DNA of 64,000 nucleotides from contig NC_009415.2 in the NCBI RefSeq assembly GCF_000002875.2, positions 1,250,001 to 1,314,000 on the forward strand, in the 5' to 3' direction. The notes beneath the pieces were generated by a model. The model was not told where the DNA came from and ran no database searches. It worked only from the letters and a program-made list of their open reading frames with translations. The stretch is from Leishmania infantum JPCM5. Its lineage: Eukaryota; Euglenozoa; Kinetoplastea; Trypanosomatida; Trypanosomatidae. Below, piece after piece: positions 50,163 to 61,500 of this stretch. How positions within the stretch are numbered: position 1 is the stretch's first letter; each line of letters opens with the position of its first letter. The translations under genes were made by a program, and so were the position numbers.

Positions 50163-51770
50163 TCATTTGAGCGATGCGCGAAGGCGCTGCTGGCGATTGA
50201 GGGCGACGCACCGCGCATTGCCGCTCCCGGGCGGCAGCTCAATCGGCGCAGCGCCCTCAGGCACGTGGTAGGCCTCGTTCTTGTCGAAAAGCAGGTTGAA
50301 CCCCTTGCCCGACGCAAACCACGCCGCGCCCCACAGCGGCGCCGCCGGCACAAACACCGGGAAAAGCTCGGTCGCTTTGAAGGCTGGCGCGAGGTTGACG
50401 CGCTGGCCGTTGAGGACCTTGGTGACATTGTGCAGCTGACCCTCTGTGTTGGCCCCGAGGGCGGCGACGCAGCCGTTGCGATACCGCACCAGAAGCGTGG
50501 ATGGACCACCCGTCAGCCCCACAATATCGTAGTCCGTCTCCGACGTCTGTGCACCCATGCGCGCGGCGAAGTACTTGAGCGCCGGGCCCTGGTCCACTGC
50601 CGCGAAGCGCGGCGACGGGATCATGACACCGTACTCAGGCAGCGACCCTTGAATCAGGAGCTCGTTCTTGGCGCTCAAAAAGGCGGCGAGGCTGCCGACA
50701 CAGGCGATGTCCTTCACGCGAATCAGCTTTGGCGCGCCGTCCACCGTATGCGGCGCCTCATCGCTTCCGTGCTGCTGGAAAGAGCGTATGAGGGGGATGG
50801 GCACCGGGTCGAACGCGTTCGGCGGCAGCTGGCCACCGTTTGTCGCGCCGCACCCAAACACGCGTCCCTCCTTCGTGAGAAAAAGGGTGAAGGAGTTGCC
50901 GAGGGCCACTTTGACGACGCGCATGCCGCGCTCCTCGAAGAACGCGATCCGTGTCGGCGACATTGGCGCGTCGCTGTTGCCGATGCCGAGCTCCCCCCAG
51001 TTGTTGCACCCAAATGCGTAGAGTCCGCCGTCGCTCAGTGTGGCCACTGCGTGATTGAAGCCGCAGTACACGTTCTCTAGCACACTCGCCCGCCCTGCTG
51101 GCCACCACGACGCCGTCGGATCCCATTCCATGAACCCGCGCACGCCGTCTATGCGCTGCTTGTGCCCCACCCCCAGCTGCCCCATGTGGTTGTTGCCAAA
51201 CGCAATGACACGGCGACCGTTGCGCTGGTAGACCAGGGTGAAGTTCGAGCCGCACGCGACGCGGATGGCGGAGGAACCGGTTTGCGGAAACGCCCCGTCG
51301 AGGTCGATGTAGAGCGGGTCAAGATCGGCCACGACGGACGAGGCACGCACGACGCTGCTGCTTCCGCTGCCATGGCGAGTGCTGCTGCGGGAGAGAGATG
51401 GGGAAGCCGCCGCGTCACCGCCGCTGTCCTCCACTTCCGAGTTCAGTGCCCCGGTCTGTCCGTACCGGTTGTCGCCGACGGTGATGAGGTTGCCCTCACG
51501 CGTGAGCATGGCCACGTGCTTGTGTCCCGCTGCTGCATCGACCACGTCGTAAAACGGCTCTGGGGCGCTCAACGGAGAGGCAGGAGCAGTCGTGAGGGGC
51601 GGCCGCGCGGCGTGCGCTTCCGTTTCCTCTCTCTGGAAGCGGCGGTACTTCGCCGGGTCAACGTCGCATGGCGAGGGAAGGGTCTTGAGGAACAGCTCTG
51701 CCGGCGGGGACGGCGCGTGGCCACAGACGGAGCCCATGCCAATGATTCGCGTGTGCAGGCGACGCAACAT
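50163..51770 (-). CDS. RCC1-repeat protein
   Basis: This 535-residue protein has RCC1-type beta-propeller repeats. Clear units are AAGHKHVAMLTREGNLITVG-DNRYGQTG, VACGSNFTLVYQRNGRRVIAFG-NNHMGQLGVG, VYCGFNHAVATLSDGGLYAFG-CNNWGELGIG, VALGNSFTLFLTKEGRVFGCG-ATNGGQL and a weaker VRYRNGCVAALGANTEGQL. RCC1 itself is a Ran exchange factor, but the repeat alone does not establish that and many RCC1-like proteins have other roles. The N-terminus MLRRLHTRIIGMGSVC looks like a mitochondrial leader, which favours an organellar RCC1-like protein. The open frame reaches 51830, but the ATG at 51770 gives this leader and is preferred. A Ser/Arg-rich insert breaks the propeller after the first unit. Confidence 0.88.
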   Translation of the reverse strand: MLRRLHTRIIGMGSVCGHAPSPPAELFLKTLPSPCDVDPAKYRRFQREETEAHAARPPLTTAPASPLSAPEPFYDVVDAAAGHKHVAMLTREGNLITVGDNRYGQTGALNSEVEDSGGDAAASPSLSRSSTRHGSGSSSVVRASSVVADLDPLYIDLDGAFPQTGSSAIRVACGSNFTLVYQRNGRRVIAFGNNHMGQLGVGHKQRIDGVRGFMEWDPTASWWPAGRASVLENVYCGFNHAVATLSDGGLYAFGCNNWGELGIGNSDAPMSPTRIAFFEERGMRVVKVALGNSFTLFLTKEGRVFGCGATNGGQLPPNAFDPVPIPLIRSFQQHGSDEAPHTVDGAPKLIRVKDIACVGSLAAFLSAKNELLIQGSLPEYGVMIPSPRFAAVDQGPALKYFAARMGAQTSETDYDIVGLTGGPSTLLVRYRNGCVAALGANTEGQLHNVTKVLNGQRVNLAPAFKATELFPVFVPAAPLWGAAWFASGKGFNLLFDKNEAYHVPEGAAPIELPPGSGNARCVALNRQQRLRASLK

Positions 51771-52307
51771 CGCTCCACGCGCGCGCTTTCCTTGTGTGTC
51801 TGCGTTGCTTCTGTGTGAGGAGGTGAGCACGAGGGCGTGGACTAGAGAGAGGCAGAGAGACGGCGCGTGCTCACATGGAAGGAGTTAGGGCAGTGGATAG
51901 CACGCGCACAGCTAGGCCCCACGTCTAGTAGCCGGGCCACCTCACGTTGGCATGGTGAGCGGCATCGTCCTCGGCACCTGGCGGGCCAGAAGTGCGGAAA
52001 AAGAATAAGGGAAAACCCGTGACGCGTTTCGGATTTCTCTCGCGGCGCCGCAGCTTTTGAAGACGCGGCACTCGCCAAGGACACAAGATGTCCGCAGAGT
52101 GGATCGCCGATGAAGTGTCGCGGCTCTCACAGCATCGGTGGTGGTGGTGGTGGAGGGCAGCAGTGGACATCGAGGAGGAGGGAGATGGGATAGGGAGGAG
52201 GGGGGAGGGGAGAAAAGAAGGCCGACGTCACCAGCACAGACAACGATGATACACATTCACGCACACGCAGCAGAGGACAGGAGGGCGCCCCGCTGCCTCT
52301 GCGCACG
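51771..52307. other. Intergenic spacer
   Basis: No gene seen. A GGTGGTGGTGGTGG run (52136-52152) and a GAGGAGGGGGGAGGGGAG purine tract (52195-52213) read as pyrimidine tracts on the minus strand and could serve as splice signals for the RCC1-repeat mRNA. Confidence 0.55.
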
Positions 52308-53099
52308 CTACGTTGTGGAGATGCTGAACTTGCCACGCCGGACCTGGCAAGCGAGAAAACGGGAGAGCGAAACGTACTGGTAGGCGGCCATGGTCAGGAG
52401 CACGAGGGCGTTGAGCACCAGTCCTGCCGCCATGATCTTTGCCAGGGAGTTCAACTTCACGCGGTCCGACTCACCGACAAGCTGCAGCGCGTTCGCCTCC
52501 TGCGCGAGACCGAAGAGGATGGTGCCGTAGCGGTGCAGCTCCTCCTCCATTGCGCTTTCCACCTTATTCACCGCGTCTGGGTCCACCTCCAGCACGTCGC
52601 GCTTCATGATATTGAACCGCACCCACTTGGGCGAGAAGGTGGAGAAGCTGTTGTCGAAGCATACAGACACCTCCTCTGGCAGCCCGTGGCGGGTCTTGAG
52701 GATGGGCGGCGCCGTGTAGCTGTAGCTGCCGTCGGTGGCGCGCTGCCACGTGTTCAGCACCGTCTCGCGCTGTCGGTCCCGCAGCCCGGCAAAGTGGGCG
52801 TTGTAGTGGAAGCGGCTCAGATCCATGGTCCTGCCCACCGGCGGCGTGAAGCGCACCTTCATCACAGCGTTGACGTCGAAGGCGCCGCCGTCGGTGACGC
52901 GGAAGGTAAAGCCCAGAGTGCCGCCCGCCTCCAAGACTTCGGTATAGCACTCCGTCTCCCCGGCCTCTATCTTCGACCCGTACGTTGCAGCCGTGACGAT
53001 GATCGAGCTGGAATGCAGCAACAGCAACAGGAGAGGGAGAACCGCATTGCCCACCGGCGCCAGCATAACGCCACGCGCAGCTCGGTGAAAGGGGAGCAT
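52308..53099 (-). CDS. p24/emp24/TMED family cargo receptor
   Basis: This 263-residue protein has the p24 layout: signal peptide (NAVLPLLLLLLHSSSIIVTA), a GOLD domain beginning GETECYTEVLEAGGTLGFTF with two Cys expected to pair (ECY and VCFDNS), a helical stalk (VNKVESAMEEELHRYG), one transmembrane helix (IMAAGLVLNALVLLTMAAYQY) and a short cytosolic tail. p24 proteins cycle between ER and Golgi in COPI/COPII vesicles and select cargo, including GPI proteins. The tail RFLACQVRRGKFSISTT is longer than usual and lacks a terminal KKxx; it has RR and an aromatic that may act with coats. The next upstream gene encodes Erv46, from the same vesicle cycle. Confidence 0.9.
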   Translation of the reverse strand: MLPFHRAARGVMLAPVGNAVLPLLLLLLHSSSIIVTAATYGSKIEAGETECYTEVLEAGGTLGFTFRVTDGGAFDVNAVMKVRFTPPVGRTMDLSRFHYNAHFAGLRDRQRETVLNTWQRATDGSYSYTAPPILKTRHGLPEEVSVCFDNSFSTFSPKWVRFNIMKRDVLEVDPDAVNKVESAMEEELHRYGTILFGLAQEANALQLVGESDRVKLNSLAKIMAAGLVLNALVLLTMAAYQYVSLSRFLACQVRRGKFSISTT

Positions 53100-53751
53100 A
53101 TCAGAGCAAGGAGGGGGGGGGGCACGTGAGAGGGTACGACCACGTGCGGTGGAAAACTGGGTTTCGGGGGGGGGGTAGGGTTTCGATTTGTCTAGAAACG
53201 CTGAGCAAGAGACGACTTCAAAGTTCTTTTATGCTGTGCAGCTGGATGCACACACACACACACATACACGCCCGTACGATGCACGGCTTCTTGCGTGCGC
53301 GCCGATGCAATCCTGTACGGGTGTTCACGAGGGGTACGAAAGCCCCGAGAGCAACCGGGAAAGGCAAGACCATGGAGGACGAGGAGATAGACAGAGAGTC
53401 AGGTTTCAGAGAGGAGAGACCATTCCCTGCCCTCTCCGTCGACACAGAGTGAGGCGGAAGGGGATGTGAGCATCGGGCAACAAAACAGCGGCCCATTACT
53501 CCCCTCCCCTCAAAGAAAAAGTGATAACATCAACCACTGGGCGGCTCTGCTGAAAGTACACGGGCGAGGAGGGACAGGGGCGGTGGTGGTGGCTGGGCGC
53601 AGCAGCCCAGCCCGTCAAGCGAGCGATGCGGCTCTACTCCACCAACTCACCTTCGCCTCCCCCTTTTTCTTTTGCAGGCTGTGAGGGGGCACATCGACTG
53701 TCCGTTCACATCGTCATCGATGCGTTTCTTTTTCTTCGCTTCGCCGATCGA
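53100..53751. other. Intergenic spacer
   Basis: No gene seen. G-runs at 53112-53121 and 53166-53175 (C tracts on the minus strand, candidate splice signals for the p24 mRNA) and a CA run at 53251-53264. Confidence 0.55.
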
Positions 53752-54972
53752 CTACAACAGCTTCCCGGTACACATCTTGCGGATCTTGCGGACACTGTGG
53801 AAGCACATGGAGTCCACTAGGCCCACCACGGTCAGCACTCCACCGCACACGGCGCACAGCTGCAGCACAAAGTGAACCAGAGAGGGGTACGGATGCCTCT
53901 CCTGAACCAGAATGCGCACAGGAGAGAGGTCATACGTCATGAACACGCCAGGAACGATCTCCTGCTTCTTTGGCGTCTGCGACACCGCCTTCGCCGCCTC
54001 ACTCGGGGTGAAGTGGTGCGTGGCCGAGTACTGATTCGACTCCACCGCGTCTTGCAGGCCTGTGATGAGGGAATAGCGCTGGTATGTGGTCGGGACGAGC
54101 TTCACAAAGTAGCTGAAGCGGCCGTTCATCGCATCCTTCGCGTCCCCGCTGAGGGCAGACCCTTGCGCGGTGCCGTCCAGCGGATTCTGCTGGCCTGGGA
54201 AGGGGTCGCCAAACTCGAGGGTGTGCACGGTGTGGCTGAGGTCCAGCTTGCGGGTGGTGCTACCCATGAGATCGTGCATCCGCCGACCAAGGGTCTCGTA
54301 GATGCGACCGGGAATGAACTGCAGGCTGCCAGTGGCGCGCGAGGCCGCAAAGGTCGCGTACAAGTTGCACCCCTCCTTTCCAGAAGCAGCGGCGGCCATC
54401 TTGATGCGATCTTCGGCGCACTGCTCCACGCTGATTTCATCGATGTCCAGCTTCCACCCTCTCCGCGCGTACGCCTGCCGGACATCCTCGCAGGTGTGAC
54501 AGCAATCTCCCGGGTTGCGCTCAGCGCCGTAGCAGCTGGGGCAGTTTTCCTTCTCCGCCCCGTCCGCGTCGATCGCCTTGGTCATCACCTTCTTCTCATC
54601 CACCATGGCACGGGCGGCACTGATCACCTGCCCCGTCGCCGCGTCGATGCGCTGCTTCACTGTGTTGCCCTCAACGTCGTTCGCAAATACGCCAAAGATG
54701 TCCACGGCGTCCAGGGTGATGAGGTCGCACGGCACGTGGTTGAAAGTGACGTTGACGGTGACTTGCATGTCACCTCCGACCTTGGTGTCGACAAACATCT
54801 CTTGGTGCTCCTCGACTGAGAGGAAGTAGCGGACTTCGCCAACGAGGAGCCAGATAATGACGACAATAGCGACGACAGAGAGGACGCCGCCCGACACGGT
54901 GCGGTGCCGCGCATCCTGCTCGAACTTGCGGTCGAACTTTGGGAAAACGTCCAGGCGCTTCAGCTGCCGCAT
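53752..54972 (-). CDS. ERV46: Erv46/ERGIC3-type ER-Golgi cargo receptor
   Basis: This 406-residue protein matches ERGIC3/Erv46, the partner of Erv41 that retrieves ER residents and packages cargo in COPII/COPI vesicles. It shows an N-terminal cytosolic segment MRQLKRLDVFPKFDRKF, transmembrane helix 1 (GGVLSVVAIVVIIWLLVGEV), the lumenal block NVTFNHVPCDLITLDAVDIFG, and the Cys-rich core CPSCYGAE...CCHTCEDVRQAYARRGW. It continues with GCNLYATF, the HTVHTLEFGDPFPGQ-NPLDG motif and a C-terminal transmembrane region (VHFVLQLCAVCGGVLTVVGL). The open frame extends to a GTG at 55233; the ATG at 54972 is chosen because family members begin at this conserved segment. Cys pairs of the lumenal domain appear complete. 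Confidence 0.95.
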   Translation of the reverse strand: MRQLKRLDVFPKFDRKFEQDARHRTVSGGVLSVVAIVVIIWLLVGEVRYFLSVEEHQEMFVDTKVGGDMQVTVNVTFNHVPCDLITLDAVDIFGVFANDVEGNTVKQRIDAATGQVISAARAMVDEKKVMTKAIDADGAEKENCPSCYGAERNPGDCCHTCEDVRQAYARRGWKLDIDEISVEQCAEDRIKMAAAASGKEGCNLYATFAASRATGSLQFIPGRIYETLGRRMHDLMGSTTRKLDLSHTVHTLEFGDPFPGQQNPLDGTAQGSALSGDAKDAMNGRFSYFVKLVPTTYQRYSLITGLQDAVESNQYSATHHFTPSEAAKAVSQTPKKQEIVPGVFMTYDLSPVRILVQERHPYPSLVHFVLQLCAVCGGVLTVVGLVDSMCFHSVRKIRKMCTGKLL

Positions 54973-55739
54973 CGTGTGCACGCGTTTGGTCGAAAGGTAA
55001 GAGTGGCTGAGTACCAACCAACGTGCGCGTGTGTGTAGCACACGAGCGGTGCCTGGGTGTACCTGTGGTGGTTGGCGTAAAGGGGCAGCGGTGGTGGCGG
55101 CGTGGCGAAGGAGATCGGAGGCGTTGGATGGAGAGTTGACAAAGAAAGGCGGCATCAAGACTGACTGGAAGGGCAGGAGCCAGGTTGCAGACAACCTTGG
55201 TGGTGAGAGACAGGGTAGACGGGGCTGATGCACGCCGCCACACTCGCATCGCGTCGTACGCCTGCGCTGAATCGCTGCAGCTCGGCATCATGACGTAATG
55301 CACGGGTTCACTGAAGAAAAGTAGCAGTGAGCGCAGTGACGGTCGCGTTGTGCCTTTTCCGTGTACTGCAGCGTGGTGTTCTCACTCGTTGGCTAATGAA
55401 TCGTCCAGCGCATCGAGGCACCCGCCGCCCGCGCAGCGTCACACGCCCGTACGGATACAAATATGCATCAGTGGAGAGCAAGGAGGGCGTAGGAGAGCGC
55501 GCGCGGGGGTAAGGTAGAGAAAAGATGCCCGGATGCACACACACACACACACAAGCCAAAGATCTAACAGGAAATCAAGAGGAGCACCATCCGCCCCGCA
55601 TGCACGCACACGCGCACACGCAGAGAGGAGGAGGGCGGCAAATGGAAATAGAGGTGTTCTATGGCGGAGACAGCTCACACAGGAGCACAAGCGATAGAGA
55701 ACAAAAAAAAAGTAGCTTCAGCAGGCAATGGGCGCCACA
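54973..55739. other. Intergenic spacer
   Basis: No gene seen. CA run at about 55535-55554 and A-run at 55704-55712. The in-frame extension of the Erv46 frame to 55233 is low complexity and is treated as 5' UTR. Confidence 0.55.
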
Positions 55740-57044
55740 CTACACGGAGGCGATCTCCACCTTGCGCCGCTTCATCAACGAGTCCCTGGTATCGTTGAGG
55801 GAGAAGGCGACGCTCGTGCCACCAATGTCCTCATCTGGCAATCCACAAAACGCGTACGTTGAGTGCCCCTCGTATCGGGGAGCTGTGCCGTGCGCGCTGG
55901 TGTAGCTGTTTGTCAAGCTGCCACTCTCGTCGTCTATAGTGACGGGCTCTGCAGAGGAGGCGGACTCTTCGCGTCCCAAGTCTAGGACGATGCTCTTGTC
56001 AGGCGCGAAGGTGACCGCGCGAGACGCGGACCTACGACCGGTGGAGGGGTGGCGGTTGCCATCCTGTAGCTGTGCCAGCGGGCCGCGTTGCGTCATCTCG
56101 CGCAGCTGGCTGTCAAGCTTGCGGATCACCTTGTTGCCCTCCACGACCCGCTTCACCTCTACGTCGAAGTAGCGCTCCGCCCGAGCAACGCACTCGCGCC
56201 TGCGCCGCTCCACCTCCTGAAAGGCGTCCTGCACGCGCCTTCGCTCCTGCTCGAAGCTCTCCGCATCGCGCAGGATATACTCAGTGCCCTGCAGCTGCGA
56301 CTGCGCGTGCTGGGCCTGTGCTTCCACTTGCTGGAGGTGGTTGTGCAGCATGGCACACTGCTGCTCCCTCGCCATGATGTCAGGCCTCAAGTCGATCACA
56401 GGCTCCGTGTAGTAGCGCTCCTCTTTCTCGAGCATCTGCGCCCACCCATGGCTGAGATAGAGCTGCTCCTCCTCTTGCTGCTTCCGGGTCACCTGCAGCT
56501 CCGCCAGCTTGGCTCGCAGCGTCATCTCCTCTGCCGCCATGGCCGCTTCCTCGGAGTCTATGGCGGCTACGCGAGTGGCAACAGGATCAAGCGTAGGGTA
56601 CTGCGGCTGCTGGTAGCTCCACCTGCCCATCGCGTTGGCTTGCTGAAGGTAGGAGGCGGGGTTGACAGGCTCTGCCACGTGTGCCACCGCTGGCTGCTGC
56701 GAGGCTCCTTGAGAGTAGGGGTTCACCACTGAGGGCATGACGTAGCCAGAGAGCCGCGGAGATGGCGGCGGCGCCGCCGCTGCCGTCGTCGTAGGAACAC
56801 GATTGAGAGAACTGCGGTCCACTGAGGGATGCAGACTCGCGCTGGGTCGCGGGTACTCCCCGGCGACGGTGATGGGAGCTCCGGCGGTCATCGCAGCAGC
56901 AGGGTGGGAGGAGGAGGAGGGGATGCGCAGTCCCTCCACCTCCTTTGCTGGAACTGTGTAGTAGGACGGCGCCGTGCCCTCGGGCCTGCGGTAGTACAGC
57001 GGCGGCGTGGTGGACCGCAGCGCCGAATACGGATGAGCAGACAT
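55740..57044 (-). CDS. Coiled-coil protein of unknown function
   Basis: I recognise no family in this 434-residue protein. The first about 170 residues are Pro/Ser/Tyr-rich and probably disordered (MSAHPYSALRSTTPPLYYRR, AAAAPPPSPRL). A central helical zone (about 180-330) has long heptad-like stretches such as SEEAAMAAEEMTLRAKLAEL, EQQCAMLHNHLQQVEAQAQH and RRVQDAFQEVERRRRE, predicted as coiled coil. The tail is Ser-rich, with GRRSASRAVTFAPDKSIV and a final MKRRKVEI. The open frame begins at TTG 57086, but an 11-base C tract and AG at 57058-57070 (minus strand) precede the ATG at 57044. The layout suggests a cytoskeletal or flagellar component, which is only an inference. Confidence 0.75.
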   Translation of the reverse strand: MSAHPYSALRSTTPPLYYRRPEGTAPSYYTVPAKEVEGLRIPSSSSHPAAAMTAGAPITVAGEYPRPSASLHPSVDRSSLNRVPTTTAAAAPPPSPRLSGYVMPSVVNPYSQGASQQPAVAHVAEPVNPASYLQQANAMGRWSYQQPQYPTLDPVATRVAAIDSEEAAMAAEEMTLRAKLAELQVTRKQQEEEQLYLSHGWAQMLEKEERYYTEPVIDLRPDIMAREQQCAMLHNHLQQVEAQAQHAQSQLQGTEYILRDAESFEQERRRVQDAFQEVERRRRECVARAERYFDVEVKRVVEGNKVIRKLDSQLREMTQRGPLAQLQDGNRHPSTGRRSASRAVTFAPDKSIVLDLGREESASSAEPVTIDDESGSLTNSYTSAHGTAPRYEGHSTYAFCGLPDEDIGGTSVAFSLNDTRDSLMKRRKVEIASV

Positions 57045-58558
57045 GACGGAAAGATAGCTGGGGGGGGGGGTGGAATAATCTAACAAGAGTATAAGAAAGG
57101 ATGTCTAGAGGCGGTACTGTGTATGCGCGTATCTCGCATGGATATAAGTAAAGGAGGGGGTGTGCAAGTGCCGTCTATCAGCAGCGGCCTAATCCATGTT
57201 AGCCCACTTTTTAGCGTGTGCGGGGTACGTTTTGGCAGTGATGGTGCGTGTGTAGGCAGTCGTGTGGGGTGTGGCCGCGAGGAAAGCTCTCAGACACGAT
57301 GGAGCTGCGTGCGCATCAGAGAGAGGAGGAGGAGAGCGGAAAGACTACTGAAGAGGAAGTGTATAGTCGAGCGATGGGAACGTCCAGACGATGTGGTGGC
57401 CGTCCACCCTGAGAGTGTGACGCCCACCAGTCCCGGAGGGGGGGGGAAGGAGGTACAACAGAAGATGTTGATGTACAGCAGCAGCAGCGCCAGAGAGTAG
57501 GTGCACCACCTAGTCACTGCTGCCCCACTCGACACACACACACACACGCAACTCACGCGCCCTCAACCACGAGTCAGTTTTGCGCATCCACTACAGAAAC
57601 AGAGAGACAGGAGGGTCCGCTAGAGTATCAAAGACATTCCTTCACCAATGCGCCCCCCCCCCAACACACACACACGCACACCAAACAGCCACAGCGACAG
57701 TGCCCGTGCACACCAAGCACGCAGCGATAATTACTAATACCGCCACCACAGCAAAGGAGAGGATAAGGGGGGGGGGTCGAGAGCCAGAGAGGGAGAGAGA
57801 GAGAGGCAGGGGGTGGCGGTGTAGACGAAAACGAGCACACCCTCGGCGATCCAGCGCACGAGAGGACGGAAAAACATATCGGTCACATCAGAGAGAGAGG
57901 GAGCGATCAGACGGCGGCACAGATACTCCAGCATACGCACAAACGCCGGAGTAACTCCTGGGCAATCCGTCTGTCGAGAATCTATGGCTTAAAGGGAGAG
58001 AGGGGAGGGGGGGGGTCAGAGCGGAGGACAAGGAACTGGAAAGGGGTGGCGTGGGCAGCGGTCGAGAAAACTAACAAGGCTTGCTGCTCTCTCCACATAC
58101 ACATGCACACAGTCGCACGAGAGTGGTGGTACTTACTTACATCACATACACTTTCCTCCCCGCGCGCGCTATCCTTAGGAAGAGCGAGCTCGCCATCATC
58201 CACGTAGCGTCCCCGCTCACACTCATTTTTTCTTCTGTTGCTGCTGTTGCCGAAGCCGAGCTTCTATGAGACTGTCGCGCGCTTCACCGCAAAAAAAAAC
58301 ACCAAACCGCAGAGAGAGGGAGAGAACATATGAATATCAACGGCAAGGGAACAACACAGCGCCACAAGAAGCCATGTCCCCCATCTCAGCGCAAAGACGG
58401 CAGCTTGACGTGCACAGGGGTACACCAACCCCCCAAGAATTGCTCCCTAGCATGCCGCATCAATGGATGGCGTGGAGAACCACGACACCGAGAATGGGGA
58501 AGGGGTCGGAGAAACAAAGGTGCGCGCACGCAAGAATCCCTGCTTTCACCTCCGTCTC
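57045..58558. other. Intergenic spacer, 1.5 kb
   Basis: Apart from the acceptor at 57058-57070 nothing gene-like is seen. G-runs at 57428-57437, 57769-57775 and 58007-58016, C-run at 57651-57662, CA runs near 57533-57547 and 57664-57675, GA run near 57788-57805. Confidence 0.55.
57058..57070 (-). promoter_or_regulatory. Putative polypyrimidine tract and AG acceptor
   Basis: Eleven C followed by AG on the minus strand, 14 bases before the ATG at 57044. It rules out the longer non-ATG frame as the start. Confidence 0.5.
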
Positions 58559-61500
58559 TTACCTCAAATGCCTGAAGACAAAACGCGCTGTCAAACTCCG
58601 ATTCATGGAGTCCAGTGCCTTCTTCATGTGCGCCGCGTTCGTCTCGTTCACCTCTTTCAGCAGCCACCGCGGCTTCGACTTGAACCGATGCACAAACGGG
58701 TGAGCCGACCGCTTGTCCGTCTCCTCAAACGTGGGGAATGACGAGATGGCTAGCGTGCGCTCCTGCCAGTCAAACCGCAGCCCGACATCCCAGCTGTTGT
58801 CAAGGGCCGTGCGACGCAGCACCATCTCATTGTCCGTGAATGACTCCACGACCACGTTGCCGCTGGGCAGCACCAGTGCGGAACGGCGCACAAGAGTTGC
58901 GGCGGACGCCTCTTCTGCAGGCGGCACGGGCGGCTCTGCAGCAGCATGTACGGCCTCTACCAGCGGGGTGTCCATAGCTTCAGCGGGGGCGTGCTCTGCT
59001 GCCAGGGGCGCTGTGGCCGACACGGTGTAAGTCTGGCGCTTGTTTAGCCGCGCTGCCGCCAGTTTCGCGTGCTTCTTGATCTTCTGCTTCGCCGCCTGGC
59101 GCCGCGCAGGCGACGGGGAAGAGAAGGCGCGTGGCAGGAAGTCCTTCACGGGGGCCGCGACTGCCGCTTGTGCCGGTGCCACTAGCATCTCCGCATGCTG
59201 CAGCGCCTCTGGCGGCTGCACTGCTTCCTTGTCCACAGGCTCTGTCAAGCGCACCTCCGTCACTTCGGGTGCCGCCATCGTCGTCGTCGACTCAACGCAC
59301 ATCTCCACCTCAACCTCTGCCGCTTGTGCCTGCACCACCGTCTGCTGCTCAGTCGCTGAGGGGGCTTCCGTCTCCTCCACAGCCGTCGCCGCCTCCGCTT
59401 CTTTATGTAGTGGTGCATGGATTCCTGCACCGCTTACTTCCGCAGGTAGATTCGCCTCTGCGGCCGTGGACGACGCTTCCGCATTCACGACTTCATCTAC
59501 TGCTCCCGTGACGGCAGTGACGAGGTGCTGCGACAGTGGCCTGTGGGAAAGACGCTCCTTTGAGCACCCCCGCTTGCCGGCCCGCTTCGCCTTGCGAATC
59601 GCCTTCAGCAAGTCCCGCACGTTGGTGACGCGCACCACCTTCCTCTGGGCGAGCGCAGGGGCGCCCGTGTGCACCGCGACCGACTCTGAGTCAGGTGCTA
59701 CTCCGCCGGTACACAGTGGTTTGACAGCCTTGAAGGAGGGCTCCTCAGCCGGGTTGGTTTCGGTGGGTGGGTGAGCCGCCATCGGCTGCGGCGCCTCGGT
59801 GGACGCCTCTTCCACTGCTGATGTAGCAGGGGCCGCCTTGCTTTCTGCGTTGAGAGTGCTTTTTGGCGCCACAGCTTCCTCTGCAGCGGCAGTCAGCTCG
59901 GCATCCACTGTTGTGCCGTCGCCTGCCACTTGAGGCGAAGGCTCGATCGCCTCCATGGCAGCACGAGTCTGAGGGACGGCGACTTGCACTTCCACGGCAG
60001 CGGCGGTCGTCTCAGTGGCCGCCGCCTCGGTCGGGTTGGCAGCCGGCACATCCTCGAGAGAAGTGAAGAAGCGCTTCCTTATCGACTGTGCAAGGCGCAC
60101 CTTCATGCTCTTGGTCGCTACACGCGCCTGACCCATCAGACACTGCTCCTCTGCTGGGGCTGCGAAGAGGTCTGCACTCTTCGTTGTCTCGGTGAGAGGC
60201 GCCTCCGGCTCCACCGCTGCAGCTGCCGAGGCGGTAGATGCACGTGGTGGAGGCTGAGCCAACTCGACTGCGGGTGCCTCCACGATAGCCTCGACCACAG
60301 CCGGTGTCTGTCCCTCTGCGTGCATCACCCCTGTGGCCTCCATCGACTTCGTCTGCGTTGCGCTCACCGCCGCTGGGACATCTGTCGGTGCAGGCGTGCT
60401 CTGTGGCGCTGCCACCGGCGTAGACCACACCGATCGTGGCACCTCTGGGGGGCGGAAGCGCTTCGGAATGCGATTGTACGCAGCCAGCTCGCGCCGCCGG
60501 ATCGCCGCCGCAGTTAGGCGCTTCACCTTCTTTTTTGCGGTACGCAGCTTGCGCTGCGCAGCGGGAGGAGTGGGGCCCTCCACTGGCCGAGCTGCGTCTG
60601 CCGTCGTGGCCGCCTCTCCGATCGACTCCGCAGGGGCTGCGACTTCGGCACCCTGAACAGCTTCCGGCACGGAAGCTGACGTCGCTTCAACAGTTGGCGT
60701 CGCAGGTGTTGGTGCAGTGGCCTCAGAGGAAATCGCCTCTGCAGCCGACGGTGCCTCTGCCACCGCGGCCTCCGGCGGGAGCTTCCCCCGCTTCATGCTT
60801 CGACGTCTCGCCATCGCCCGCGTGGCCGTTGCCTTCGTCTCAACCACGTCAGCCACGGCTACCGCTGCCGCAGTGGGGGCCACCACGGCCTCCACCGTCG
60901 GCGCCGTGGGCTCCGCTGCCGCTATCGTAGTTGCAGCGCCAATGCCCTTCAGAGTCACTGCAGCGTGCGCCGCCGCAGGCAGGGTGGAGGTCCCCTGTAC
61001 TGACGGCGCTGCGTCACTTGCTGGGGGCTCTTCCAGCTCCGCGAAGAAGTGCTTCCTTTTCTTCGAGAGGCGGCTGATGGTGGCACGACCCAATGGAGCG
61101 ACCGCAGCGGCAGAGGTCACGTGTGGGGCCGTAGATGGAGGCGTCGAGGAAGCAGAACGCTGCAGAGGCTCCACAGAAGGCGCCGCCACGGCAGGTGCAG
61201 TCGGTGTCGCGGGCTTCTCGGCCATCGTGAGCGTGGCTGCACTGAAGGCAGATGCTTTTCTGGTCACTGATGCTATTACTGCCGGCGCTGCTTCAAGGGT
61301 AGCCTCGGCGGAGACAAGGCTGCCACTGCTGTGCTGGAGCTTCGCCGCTGCTCCCTTTGCATGCGTCTTGGAAGTGCGGCGAGTCACCATGCGACGCGCA
61401 GCAGCGGGAGCGTGCAGCGCACCAGCAACTGCGGAAGTCTTCTTGGTGACTTCCTCCACTGCTGCTGTCAGCGTCACAGACGGCACGGCGGACGCAACCT

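Noticed and set aside
49794..51080. 428-codon plus-strand frame
   Set aside because: Starts within tRNA-Ser, crosses the G-rich tract and is antisense to the RCC1-repeat gene.
53872..54819. 315-codon plus-strand frame
   Set aside because: Antisense to Erv46, which has clear family motifs.
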